A stretch of DNA of 64,000 nucleotides, taken from NCBI RefSeq assembly GCF_009938015.1, contig NZ_AP021884.1, forward strand, positions 3,288,585-3,352,584, in the 5' to 3' direction. The stretch comes from Sulfuriferula plumbiphila. GTDB taxonomy: Bacteria > Pseudomonadota > Gammaproteobacteria > Burkholderiales > Sulfuriferulaceae. Under the pieces are notes generated by a model. The model ran no database searches. It worked only from the letters and a program-made list of their open reading frames with translations, and was not told where the DNA came from. Below are positions 26,558-34,896 of this stretch, one piece after another (position 1 is the stretch's first letter; the number at the start of each line of letters is the position of its first letter). Position numbers and translations under genes: made by a program.

Positions 26558-27247
26558 TTACTCGTCGCTGTTTATGAAGCCGAGCAACTGCAGCAAACTG
26601 GTGAACAGATTGAAAATGCTGACGAACAGCGTGACGGTAGCCATGATGTAATTGGTCTCCCCGCCGTGAATGATATTGCTGGTCTCATACAGGATGAGGC
26701 CGGACATGAGCAGCACGAACATCGCCGACACCGCCAGCGACAGCCCGGGCAGCTCGAAAAACACCGCTGCCAGGCTGGCCACAAAACCCATGATGATGCC
26801 CACCATCAGGAATCCGCCCATGAAGCTGAAATTCTTGCGCGTGGTCAACGCATAGCCGGACAAGCCGAGAAAGATTGCGCCGGTCAAGCCCATCGCCATG
26901 GCCACGGTCTGGCCGCCATTAGCCAGGCCAAGGTAGTGGCTGATAATGGGACCCAGGGTGTAGCCCATAAAGCCGGTCAACGCGAATACGAAGCCCAGCC
27001 CCAATCCGTTGTCGCGGAATTTGCTGGTAAGAAACAGCAGACCGAAATAGCCCACCAGCGTAATAATCAGACCGGGGTGCGGCAACTTGAGCACCGCCGA
27101 CGCCATCGCCACCAGCGCACTGAACAACAGCGTAGCCGATAGCAGCATGTAGGTGTTGCGGATCACCTTGTTGGCGGCGAATGTAGCAGCGGCCGACTGG
27201 CTGGCAGCGCCTGCTTGAGCAGCGTTAACGGGGTGCATTGGGTGCAT
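26558..27247 (-). CDS. Bax inhibitor-1 (YbhL/YccA) family membrane protein
   Basis: A 229-residue protein with seven membrane helices. The family features are VIRNTYMLLSATLLFSALVAM near the start, a GFMGYTLGPIISHYL middle segment, and the C-terminal YETSNIIHGGETNYIMATVTLFVSIFNLF with its conserved acidic ending. The start MHPMHPVN at 27247 is supported by GGAAAGGA upstream; the longer frame has no homology. The E. coli relatives bind FtsH or act as proton-leak channels; the role here is not known. Confidence 0.9.
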   Translation of the reverse strand: MHPMHPVNAAQAGAASQSAAATFAANKVIRNTYMLLSATLLFSALVAMASAVLKLPHPGLIITLVGYFGLLFLTSKFRDNGLGLGFVFALTGFMGYTLGPIISHYLGLANGGQTVAMAMGLTGAIFLGLSGYALTTRKNFSFMGGFLMVGIIMGFVASLAAVFFELPGLSLAVSAMFVLLMSGLILYETSNIIHGGETNYIMATVTLFVSIFNLFTSLLQLLGFINSDE

Positions 27248-27470
27248 GATGCGTCCTTTCCAAAAATACGACGACATAGGGTTTACTCGGCCGATTCGCG
27301 CGCAAGCGCCAAATCCCCGGACTGGCTGCAGCGTCCGCAGGGATTGCTGACGGCATAGAGTCCTTGCAGAAATACAGTCCGCGAAAGTCGCGTATCTGTA
27401 TGCCGGTTTGCCCCTTCTTTCTACTTGCGGATTTAACAACTGTTGCAGTTTATGGCACAGTGAATATAAT

Positions 27471-27486
27471 TAATATTCGAATATTA
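27471..27486. promoter_or_regulatory. Palindrome upstream of the nhaR-type gene
   Basis: TAATATTCGAATATTA is a perfect 16-base palindrome in a very AT-rich stretch, 31 bases before the nhaR start and about 220 bases before the divergent Bax-inhibitor gene. This is a typical place for autoregulation by a LysR-type protein. Binding is inferred. Confidence 0.45.
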
Positions 27487-27517
27487 CTTAATAAATAATC
27501 GAAAAAATGGAACATTT

Positions 27518-28456
27518 ATGAGCGCACTTAATTACAAGCATCTGCACTATTTCTGGGTGGTTGCCAAAGCCGGTGGAGTGGGCAAAGCCGCTGAGCGCCT
27601 GCATCTGACACCGCAATCCATCAGCGGCCAACTGGGTGTACTGGAAGAAGCGCTCGCCACCCAGTTATTCCGTCGCAGCGGGCGCACGCTGGAGCTGACC
27701 GAAGCAGGACGGCTGGTGTTGGGCTACGCCGAGGAAATTTTTGTACTGGGTGAAGAATTGCAAGAAGCGCTGCGCCACCACCCCGCCAGTCGCTCCATGC
27801 AGTTTCGGGTCGGAATCGCCGATGTGGTACCCAAATCCGTTGCCTACCGCCTGCTGGAACCCGCCATGCGTATCGAGGAAAAACCGCGCCTGTTGTGTCG
27901 CGAGGGTCGGCTGGACAGCCTGCTGGGCGAACTTGCAGTACATCTGCTGGATCTGGTTATCGCCGATCGTCCCATGCCGTCCAAGTTCAATGTGCGCGGG
28001 TTCAGCCACTTGCTGGGCGAGTGCGGGCTTACATTTCTGGCAGCGCCAGCGTTGGCTGCAGCATATGACGGCAGGTTTCCGCAATTGCTCGACAGTGCGC
28101 CGCTGCTACTGCCTGGAGAGGACGCTGCGGTGCGCCCCAAGCTAGTGCGCTGGCTGGACGAGCAGCGCATTCGTCCGCGTATCGTCGGCGAATTCGATGA
28201 CAGTGCCCTGCTCAACGCCTTCGGTAAGGAAGGCGTGGGAATTTACGCCGTGCCCAGCGCAATTACCCATTTGGTGCAACAACAATCCGGCGGGATGATT
28301 TTGGGGCACACCAATGCGGTAATCGAGCAGTTTTACGCAATTTCCACTGAACGTCGCCTGACGCACCCTGCGGTACTGGCGATCAGCAATGCTGCGCGTC
28401 AGGAGATGTTCGGCTTGAGTGCAACTGACATTCTGCCGGAACGCCCGCAAACATGA
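27518..28456 (+). CDS. nhaR: NhaR-type LysR transcriptional activator
   Basis: A 312-residue LysR regulator. Its N-terminus MSALNYKHLHYFWVVAKAGGVGKAAERLHLTPQSISGQLGVLEE is characteristic of NhaR, the sodium-responsive activator. The effector domain follows from about residue 92. No nhaA antiporter is seen in the window, so the target is unknown. It runs convergently towards the second cbbO, with 36 bases between, where a short GC hairpin (TGCGCC/GGCGCA at 28458-28479) may end transcription from both sides. Confidence 0.85.
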   Translation: MSALNYKHLHYFWVVAKAGGVGKAAERLHLTPQSISGQLGVLEEALATQLFRRSGRTLELTEAGRLVLGYAEEIFVLGEELQEALRHHPASRSMQFRVGIADVVPKSVAYRLLEPAMRIEEKPRLLCREGRLDSLLGELAVHLLDLVIADRPMPSKFNVRGFSHLLGECGLTFLAAPALAAAYDGRFPQLLDSAPLLLPGEDAAVRPKLVRWLDEQRIRPRIVGEFDDSALLNAFGKEGVGIYAVPSAITHLVQQQSGGMILGHTNAVIEQFYAISTERRLTHPAVLAISNAARQEMFGLSATDILPERPQT

Positions 28457-28492
28457 CTGCGCCGCCTGCGGGAGGCGCAATGTTGCGTGCAT

Positions 28493-30850
28493 TCAGCGGG
28501 TCAGGCCAGCATAGAGTATCGGCAGCTTCTCCGGCAGGCGCTCGACGTGATCCACCACCATGTAGTTGCGCGCACCGAAAATACGCGAGACATACTGGTC
28601 GGCACGCGGATCCAGGCTCATGCAATACGTCGTCACGCCGTACTTGGCGACTTCCTCCACCGCCTTCTTGGCATCGAAGCGCAGATATTGCGGGTCACGC
28701 ACGTCCACGTCGGCGGGTTCGCCATCGGTAATCACCAGCAACAGCTTCTTGGATGAGCGCTGCTGTTTCAGGTAATGTCCGGCATGGCGAATGGCTGCCC
28801 CCATGCGCGTGGACAGCTGGCCGGTCATGCCTGCCAGCTTGCCCTTGGGCACTTCATTATAGGGCTGGTCGAAATCCTTGTAGCGGTAGTATTCCACGTC
28901 GTGACGGCCATCCGAGCAGAAACCATGAATGGCGAAGGGGTCACCGATCTTGTTGATGGCATCCGCCAGCAAAACCGTGGCCTGACGGGTCAAATCCAGC
29001 ACCGAGAAATCCTGGCCCGCCACTTTATCGTTGGTGGATTCGGACAGATCGAGCAGTACCATTACCGAGATGTCGCGCACTTTACGCACCGAGCGCATCA
29101 TGATGCGCGGGTCGGGCTGATTGCCGATGCGGATGTCGATCATCGCCGCGATCGCCGCATTGATGTCGAGCTCGTCGCCGTCTTCCAGCTTGCGGATGCG
29201 CTGCACGCCTTGCGGCTGCATTGCGTCGAGCAGGAATTTCATGCGCTGGATTTCGCGTTTGTACTGCGCGGCGATGGCGTCGATGATCTGCATGTCGCCG
29301 GCTTTGGCACGCTTTTCCATCACTGTTGCCCAGCTCGGCCGTTCCAGCTGAATCTGGTAGTCCCATTCTGAATAATGGTAAGGCGCGGAGACCGGCTCTT
29401 TGCCTTCCATATCGTTGTAGGACACGCCATTGTCCTCATAGGGAAACAGCTCGCTGCCCAGCACCCAGATTTCCTGCGCATCGTCGCCAGCCAGCTCGCA
29501 GTCAATCTCGTTGACGAACTCCATCAGACTGACGTTCTTGCGCACTTGCTGGATCGTGTCGTAGCCGGCTCCTGCCGCCTTGTCGAAATCGAATTCCTCG
29601 AATTCCCAGAAGTAGCGGTTGTCGTCGCGGTAGGGCGCAGTGAGCAGATCGGTGCGCGCCTGGTAGGGGATGCGCAACAGGCTCAGTTCGTGTGCCAGCG
29701 TCACACCTATATCCCACGATAACTGGTTATCGGCGAGCCTGCCCTGTTCAGCGGCGAATAACTCCCGCGCACGGCTGATGACGGGATGGTCATCCTGATA
29801 AGTGGCATCCAGCAAGGCCCGGGCGATGCGGTTGAGGTAGTCGCCAAAGGTTTTGGATTGCGCCGGAGTTGCCGTGTGTAGCTGCGCCCATAGCTGGCCC
29901 ATACCGGGGAAAGCATTGATGGCGAGGCGCTCCACGCGCGCGTCTTCGATGACAGAAATGACCGCCATCTGCATCGGGTTCAGGCTCTCTGCCGAGATCG
30001 GTGTGGTCGTGTAAACAATGTGCGCCGCACAGTGCGCAGCGGTGGCGCGGTACAGTTCCAGTCCCGAAATCCGTCCCCCCTCGCTGCCATCACCGGCCCG
30101 CAGCACAAAGTCGTCGAACGCATCGGGCAGATGCATCAGGTAATCCTCGATATAGGGCCGGTAGCCCTCGCGCTTTTCGAAGTCACCTGAGGTGGGGCGC
30201 ATGAAAAAGTCACGTCCCCACAGCGCGCGCAAATACATGTTGATGCGGCGCTGCACGTCTACGAACAACGTGCCTTTGCGTTCCTGTTGCAGGATGGCCT
30301 TGGATTCCAGGGTTTGCAGACCGAAATATTTGATCTGCTCTTCGTAATTGGTGCGGTGCGCCTGTGCGCCCCAGGTCGCCCAGCGCCGCAAACCTCCCAG
30401 GGTGAGCTGGCCGAACAGGGTATCGAGATTTTCCAGCATGGGTTTTACCCCGCGCGGTGCGCTCGCCAGCAGCACGTTAAGCAGCCGCAAATACTTGCTG
30501 AACAACTCCGCGTCGCCCAGACGCTCGGCAGCGGTGGGTGCCGTTGCCAGCATCAGCTCAATCACCGTACCACTGGTTTTGGACGCCATCATCATGGCAC
30601 TGTGCACCAGTTCGGGAACCACGTCCTCGCCTACCACGCGCGCGATGGCCGGGGCATTCTGGATATAGGTGGCCACCAGATCGCAGCCGCGCCCGAGGCC
30701 GCGCAACGATTTGGCGCCCTGCAGGTAGCGCTCAAGACCCGCCGGGCTGAACACACGGGCTGCATCATGCCATGCTGATTGCAAAATCAGACGCGAGCTT
30801 TCCGAGAGTTCACCGAGTATGTCTTTGTAGTCTTCCAGATTGATGGACAT
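28493..30850 (-). CDS. cbbO: CbbO, von Willebrand A subunit of the RuBisCO activase (second operon)
   Basis: This 785-residue paralogue of the CbbO at 2783 has the same layout: a long N-terminal region and a C-terminal von Willebrand A domain with the metal-binding DLSES near residue 600 and an ITDGEPADVDVRD strand. Unlike cbbQ, the two cbbO genes differ throughout (for example QYKREIQRMKFLLDAMQ against KHKPLVARLKYLIEAMQ), so they have evolved separately, probably each matched to its own RuBisCO. It is the last gene of the cbbLSQO operon, 150 bases after cbbQ. That gap contains the sequence CTGTGTCCTCCGCGATCTCT, a type of interspersed repeat. Confidence 0.95.
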   Translation of the reverse strand: MSINLEDYKDILGELSESSRLILQSAWHDAARVFSPAGLERYLQGAKSLRGLGRGCDLVATYIQNAPAIARVVGEDVVPELVHSAMMMASKTSGTVIELMLATAPTAAERLGDAELFSKYLRLLNVLLASAPRGVKPMLENLDTLFGQLTLGGLRRWATWGAQAHRTNYEEQIKYFGLQTLESKAILQQERKGTLFVDVQRRINMYLRALWGRDFFMRPTSGDFEKREGYRPYIEDYLMHLPDAFDDFVLRAGDGSEGGRISGLELYRATAAHCAAHIVYTTTPISAESLNPMQMAVISVIEDARVERLAINAFPGMGQLWAQLHTATPAQSKTFGDYLNRIARALLDATYQDDHPVISRARELFAAEQGRLADNQLSWDIGVTLAHELSLLRIPYQARTDLLTAPYRDDNRYFWEFEEFDFDKAAGAGYDTIQQVRKNVSLMEFVNEIDCELAGDDAQEIWVLGSELFPYEDNGVSYNDMEGKEPVSAPYHYSEWDYQIQLERPSWATVMEKRAKAGDMQIIDAIAAQYKREIQRMKFLLDAMQPQGVQRIRKLEDGDELDINAAIAAMIDIRIGNQPDPRIMMRSVRKVRDISVMVLLDLSESTNDKVAGQDFSVLDLTRQATVLLADAINKIGDPFAIHGFCSDGRHDVEYYRYKDFDQPYNEVPKGKLAGMTGQLSTRMGAAIRHAGHYLKQQRSSKKLLLVITDGEPADVDVRDPQYLRFDAKKAVEEVAKYGVTTYCMSLDPRADQYVSRIFGARNYMVVDHVERLPEKLPILYAGLTR

Positions 30851-30999
30851 GGCTTATACCCTAATTCGATTGCCGCAGAGGTCACACAGAGAATGCACAC
30901 AGTCCGGCTGTGCGAATCGTCGCCAGTCGCCGAATTGTTTTGGCTATTCCCTGTGTCCTCCGCGATCTCTGTGGCTAAACTGCTTTCAGACGCGCGCCT

Positions 31000-31803
31000 T
31001 CAGAAGAACGTGCTCACCGCTGCATCGAGTGCATCGCGCATGTCCGGATCATCGGTGATCGGCCGCACCAGCGCCATGCGGCACGCGGCGGTCGGCTCCA
31101 CGCCCCTGGCGATCAGGCTGCCGGCGTAGATCAGCATGCGCGTGGAGATGCCTTCGTCGAGACCATGGCCTTTCAGGTTGCGCGCGCGCTCGGCGATCGA
31201 TACCAGTTTGCCTGCCACGTCGGCACTGACGCCGGTTTCGTGGGCGACGATTTCGGTTTCGATGTCATGCGCCGGGTAGTTGAAGTCGAGTGCGCCGAAA
31301 CGCTGCTTGGTGGACTGCTTCAGATCCTTCATCAGGCTCTGGTAGCCGGGGTTGTAGGAGATCACCAGCTGGAAGTCGGGGTGCGCATGGATCAGTTCGC
31401 CTTTTTTCTCCAGCGGCAGCACGCGCCGGTTGTCGGTCAGCGGATGGATCACCACGGTGGTGTCCTGGCGCGCTTCGACGACTTCGTCGAGGTAGCAGAT
31501 CGCGCCGTGACGCGCAGCGATGGCCAGGGGGCCGTCCTGCCAGCGGGTGCCGCTGGCGTCGAGCAGGAAGCGGCCGACCAGGTCGGAGGCGGTCATGTCT
31601 TCGTTGCACGCCACGGTGATCAGCGGCTTGTTGAGTTTCCACGCCATGTATTCGACGAAGCGGGTCTTGCCGCAGCCGGTGGGGCCTTTCAGCATCATCG
31701 GCATGCGCACCGAGTAGGCCGCTTCATACAGCGCAACTTCGTCGGACACGCCGCGGTAATAGGGTTCTTTTTCAATGCGGTACTGCGCGATCAGGTCACT
31801 CAT
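31000..31803 (-). CDS. cbbQ: CbbQ, AAA+ ATPase of the RuBisCO activase (second operon)
   Basis: A 267-residue AAA+ motor with Walker A at 40-47 and Walker B at 102-108, identical in protein to the cbbQ at 5259-6062. The start MSDLIAQ is supported by CGGAG seven bases upstream; the longer in-frame extension into the preceding inverted repeat has no homology. It lies downstream of a strong terminator after cbbS, so it needs read-through or its own promoter. Confidence 0.96.
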   Translation of the reverse strand: MSDLIAQYRIEKEPYYRGVSDEVALYEAAYSVRMPMMLKGPTGCGKTRFVEYMAWKLNKPLITVACNEDMTASDLVGRFLLDASGTRWQDGPLAIAARHGAICYLDEVVEARQDTTVVIHPLTDNRRVLPLEKKGELIHAHPDFQLVISYNPGYQSLMKDLKQSTKQRFGALDFNYPAHDIETEIVAHETGVSADVAGKLVSIAERARNLKGHGLDEGISTRMLIYAGSLIARGVEPTAACRMALVRPITDDPDMRDALDAAVSTFF

Positions 31804-31813
31804 GTCGAACTCC
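31000..31813. repeat. cbbQ direct repeat, copy 2 (partner at 5259-6072)
   Basis: Direct repeat of the block at 5259-6072, offset 25,741 bases, same orientation. The match covers the entire cbbQ gene with its ribosome binding site and essentially nothing else. Recombination between the two would delete the complete carboxysome, dab and stress regions between them. Confidence 0.9.
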
Positions 31814-31837
31814 GGATTTGGAAAGTAATTCATTGGG

Positions 31838-31881
31838 CAGGATTCACAGGATTTAACTAACGCCGCATCCTGTGAATCCTG
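31838..31881. repeat. 15-base inverted repeat between cbbS and cbbQ
   Basis: CAGGATTCACAGGAT and ATCCTGTGAATCCTG are perfect complements separated by 14 bases. It lies between the cbbS terminator and cbbQ. The motif resembles common interspersed intergenic repeats, and a weaker version (CAGGGTTTACAGGATGTGAC at about 6100) precedes the other cbbQ. It could form an RNA stem that sets the cbbQ dose. Confidence 0.6.
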
Positions 31882-31906
31882 TCTAATCCATTTGGTTTTA
31901 TGCGCA

Positions 31907-31943
31907 CAAAAAAGCCCCCGCAGCCTCACGGCAGCGGGGGCTT
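31907..31943 (-). terminator. Rho-independent terminator after the second cbbS
   Basis: Read on the minus strand, AGCCCCCGC and GCGGGGGCT pair with an inner stem, followed by a run of six T. It lies 25 bases after the cbbS stop, between cbbS and cbbQ. Partial termination here would keep RuBisCO transcripts far above cbbQO. Confidence 0.85.
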
Positions 31944-31967
31944 CGCTACGGTTGCCCGCGCCGCGAC

Positions 31968-32324
31968 TTAAACAGTCTTGCCGCGATAAATCACCATGGC
32001 CGCGCCTTGCGACTGGTTGAAGTTGTTATAACCAATCAGACGCACGTGGTTGTCCGGGTTGGCTTTATGACAAGCTTCGGCCTCGGCCAGCACTTTTTCC
32101 ACGTCGGTTTCACCGAACATTGGCAGCTTCCACATGTACCAGTAGGAATCCATCAAGTACTGTGGCTCGATGTGCTCGATAGCCGGGTTCCAGCCTTTGG
32201 ACACCAGGTAAGCCACCTGCTTGCGAATATTGGCGGCATCCATCGCAGGCAGATAGGAGAAGGTTTCAAATTTCCGGCTGGCGGGGTCGCTCAGGCGGGA
32301 GTTGTAGTCCATTACTTCGCTCAT
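31968..32324 (-). CDS. cbbS: RuBisCO form IA small subunit, second operon
   Basis: A 118-residue small subunit with [33 protein letters not shown] and [16 protein letters not shown]. It is eight residues longer than the carboxysomal CbbS at its N-terminus ([17 protein letters not shown]) and clearly diverged from it, consistent with a separate, presumably free cytoplasmic enzyme. AAAGGAAC precedes the ATG. It follows cbbL by about 85 bases. Confidence 0.96.
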   Translation of the reverse strand: MSEVMDYNSRLSDPASRKFETFSYLPAMDAANIRKQVAYLVSKGWNPAIEHIEPQYLMDSYWYMWKLPMFGETDVEKVLAEAEACHKANPDNHVRLIGYNNFNQSQGAAMVIYRGKTV

Positions 32325-32409
32325 GAAAGTTCCTTTAGCGTTAATCGTTAGTCGTTAGTCGCTGGGTGGGTGCGGGTTGCAGCTTGCGCCCTAACCCACC
32401 CTACACTGC

Positions 32410-33831
32410 TTACTTGTGGGCCACGTCCAGTTTGTCCACGGTATCGAACTCGAACTTGATCTCTTTCCAGGTTTCCATGGCGATCTTGAGTTCCGGGCTG
32501 TGTGCAGCGGCCTTGGTCAGAATATCCTTGCCTTCCTTCTCGATGGCAACGCCCTGGTTGCGCGCTTCCACACAGGCTTCCAGCGCCACGCGGTTGGCGG
32601 CGGCGCCGGCGGCGTTGCCCCAGGGGTGGCCGAGCGTGCCGCCACCGAATTGCAGCACCGAGTCATCACCGAAGATGTTGACCAGCGCAGGCATGTGCCA
32701 CACGTGGATGCCGCCGGATGCTACCGGCAGCACGCCAGGCATCGAACCCCAGTCCTGGTCGAAGAACAGGCCGCGGCTGCGATCTTCCTTGATGAACTCG
32801 TCACGCATGGTGTCGATCCAGCCCAGCGTGGCGTCGCGGTCGCCTTCCAGCTTGCCGACCACGGTGCCGGAGTGCAGATGATCACCCCCGGACAAACGCA
32901 GTACTTTGGTCAGCACGCGGAAGTGGATACCGTGGTGCGGGTTGCGGTCGAGCACGGCGTGCATGGCGCGGTGGATATGCAGCAGCATGCCGTTGTTACG
33001 GCACCAGTTGGCCAGGCCGGTGTTGGCCGTCAAACCGCCGGTCAGGTAGTCGTGCATGATGATCGGCGCGCCGATTTCCTTGGCAAACTCGGCACGTTTG
33101 TACATTTCTTCCGGAGTCGGCGCAGTCACGTTCAGGTAGTGACCTTTACGCTCGCCGGTTTCCCGCTCAGCTTTAATAGTAGCTTCGTGTACGAATTCGA
33201 ATCGATCGCGCCAGCGCATGAACGGCTGGCTGTTGACGTTTTCGTCGTCCTTGGTGAAGTCCAGGCCGCCGCGCAGGCACTCGTACACCGCGCGGCCGTA
33301 GTTCTTGGCGGACAGGCCGAGCTTGGGCTTGATGGTGCAACCCAGCAGCGGACGGCCATATTTGTTCATCTTGTCGCGTTCGACCTGAATACCCTGGGGC
33401 GGGCCGCCGCAGGTCTTCACGTAGGCGATCGGGAAGCGAATGTCTTCCAGACGCAGGGCGCGCAGCGCCTTGAAGCCGAACACGTTGCCCACCAAAGAGG
33501 TCAGCACGTTGACCACCGAGCCTTCTTCGAACAGGTCAATCGGGTAAGCCACGAAGGCGTAGAAGCAGGTGTCATCACCAGGCACATCTTCGATGCGATA
33601 GGCGCGGCCTTTGTAGTAGTCCAGATCGGTCAGCAGATCGGTCCACACAGTGGTCCAGGTGCCGGTGGAGGATTCAGCGGCCACGGCGGCGGCAACTTCT
33701 TCACGGTCCACGCCAGGCTGGGGGGTGATCTTGAAGCAGGCCAGCAGATCGGTATCCAGCGGAGTGTATTCCGGCATCCAGTAAGTCTGCCGGTATTCTT
33801 TCACACCGGCGTTGTAAGTTTTAACGGCCAT
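32410..33831 (-). CDS. cbbL: RuBisCO form IA large subunit, second operon
   Basis: A 473-residue form IA large subunit, very close to the carboxysomal copy over most of its length (same [17 protein letters not shown] and [10 protein letters not shown] motifs) with clusters of differences, for example around [17 protein letters not shown]. The start [15 protein letters not shown] at 33831 follows TTGGAGG. With cbbQ and cbbO downstream and no shell genes, this is the non-carboxysomal type, which such bacteria use at higher CO2. A divergent cbbR lies 160 bases away. Confidence 0.98.
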   Translation of the reverse strand: MAVKTYNAGVKEYRQTYWMPEYTPLDTDLLACFKITPQPGVDREEVAAAVAAESSTGTWTTVWTDLLTDLDYYKGRAYRIEDVPGDDTCFYAFVAYPIDLFEEGSVVNVLTSLVGNVFGFKALRALRLEDIRFPIAYVKTCGGPPQGIQVERDKMNKYGRPLLGCTIKPKLGLSAKNYGRAVYECLRGGLDFTKDDENVNSQPFMRWRDRFEFVHEATIKAERETGERKGHYLNVTAPTPEEMYKRAEFAKEIGAPIIMHDYLTGGLTANTGLANWCRNNGMLLHIHRAMHAVLDRNPHHGIHFRVLTKVLRLSGGDHLHSGTVVGKLEGDRDATLGWIDTMRDEFIKEDRSRGLFFDQDWGSMPGVLPVASGGIHVWHMPALVNIFGDDSVLQFGGGTLGHPWGNAAGAAANRVALEACVEARNQGVAIEKEGKDILTKAAAHSPELKIAMETWKEIKFEFDTVDKLDVAHK

Positions 33832-33940
33832 TACAACCTCCAATAGTTAAACAATGATCCATCGAGACCCGCACAACATTGTCCTAGGCTGACTTCGACA
33901 GTGGTTCACAGTGTAGCGGGATAAACTCATAAGAGATATT

Positions 33941-33980
33941 CAATCATTTTGATTGTTACCATAAGTATTAACTTATGGTA
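33941..33980. promoter_or_regulatory. Probable CbbR operator, two adjacent inverted repeats
   Basis: TACCATAAGT and ACTTATGGTA (33957-33980) form a perfect 10-base inverted repeat with a 4-base spacer. Just before it, CAATCA and TGATTG (33941-33955) form another with spacer TTT. The pair ends 10 bases before the cbbR start and about 110 bases before the divergent cbbL start. This fits a LysR recognition plus activation site; a TATAAAT -10-like box overlaps its right edge. Confidence 0.65.
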
Positions 33981-33990
33981 TAAATCCTGC

Positions 33991-34896
33991 ATGCTGCATC
34001 TTACTTTGCGCCAATTAAAAGTTTTTGAAGCCGTTGCGCGGCATTTGAGCTATTCCCGCGCAGCCCGGGAATTGCACCTCACCCAGCCGGCAGTTTCCAT
34101 GCAGATCAAGCTGCTGGAAGAAAATCTGGGTCTGCCGCTGTTTGAACAGCTGGGCAAAAAGATATTCTTGACTGAAGCCGGGCGGGAGATGTACCGCTAT
34201 AGCAAAACCATCGCCGAACAACTGGCCGAGGCAGAATCTGTGTTTGCCGAACTCAAGGGTATGGAGCGCGGCAACCTGAAAATCTCCGTAGCCTCCACCG
34301 CGAATTACTTTGCCACGCAGCTGCTGGCCAGTTTCCGCCAGACGCATCCGCGCGTCACGGTCAATCTGGACGTCACCAACCGCGAGGCCTTGCTGGGTCA
34401 GCTCGAGCATAATCAGATTGATCTCGCGGTGATGGGGCAGCCACCCGACGGACATGACCTGATCGCCGAATCCTTCATGGAAAACCCGCTGGTGGTGATT
34501 GCAGCGCCGGATAACCCGCTGGCTGGGCAAAAACACATCCCGGTCAGCCGTCTGGCCGACGAGACGCTGATTGTGCGCGAAGCAGGTTCAGGCACCCGCA
34601 GTGCCTCGGAGCGCTTTTTCCAGACCCATCAAATTGCCCCGCGCACGGGTCTGGTGATGAACACCAACGAGGCCATCAAACAGGCCGTGCAAGCCGGCAT
34701 GGGTCTGGCGGTGGTGTCGCTGCATACCGTATCGCTGGAACTGGAAACCAAACGATTGGCGCTACTCGACGTGGAATTCTTTCCGATTCAGCGTTACTGG
34801 TTCGTGGTGCACCGCAAAAATAAACGCCTGTCTGCAACAGCACAGGCGTTCAAGCAATTCTTGCTGGATGAGGGGAAGGCAGCGGTGACGGGGTGA
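33991..34896 (+). CDS. cbbR: CbbR, LysR-type activator of the second RuBisCO operon
   Basis: A 301-residue LysR protein with the CbbR helix-turn-helix (LTLRQLKVFEAVARHLSYSRAARELHLTQPAVSMQIKLLEE) and an effector domain sharing VNLDVTNREALLGQL and VREAGSGTRSASERF with the first CbbR. The start MLHLTLRQ at 33991 is chosen because CbbR proteins begin there; the upstream reading covers the operator. Its last 47 bases overlap the end of the convergent hemY gene. Confidence 0.94.
   Translation: MLHLTLRQLKVFEAVARHLSYSRAARELHLTQPAVSMQIKLLEENLGLPLFEQLGKKIFLTEAGREMYRYSKTIAEQLAEAESVFAELKGMERGNLKISVASTANYFATQLLASFRQTHPRVTVNLDVTNREALLGQLEHNQIDLAVMGQPPDGHDLIAESFMENPLVVIAAPDNPLAGQKHIPVSRLADETLIVREAGSGTRSASERFFQTHQIAPRTGLVMNTNEAIKQAVQAGMGLAVVSLHTVSLELETKRLALLDVEFFPIQRYWFVVHRKNKRLSATAQAFKQFLLDEGKAAVTG

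Noticed and set aside
32416-33846. A 476-codon plus-strand frame opposite cbbL
   Set aside because: It mirrors the large subunit gene, and the same kind of shadow occurs opposite the other cbbL. GC-rich codon bias leaves the antisense frame open.
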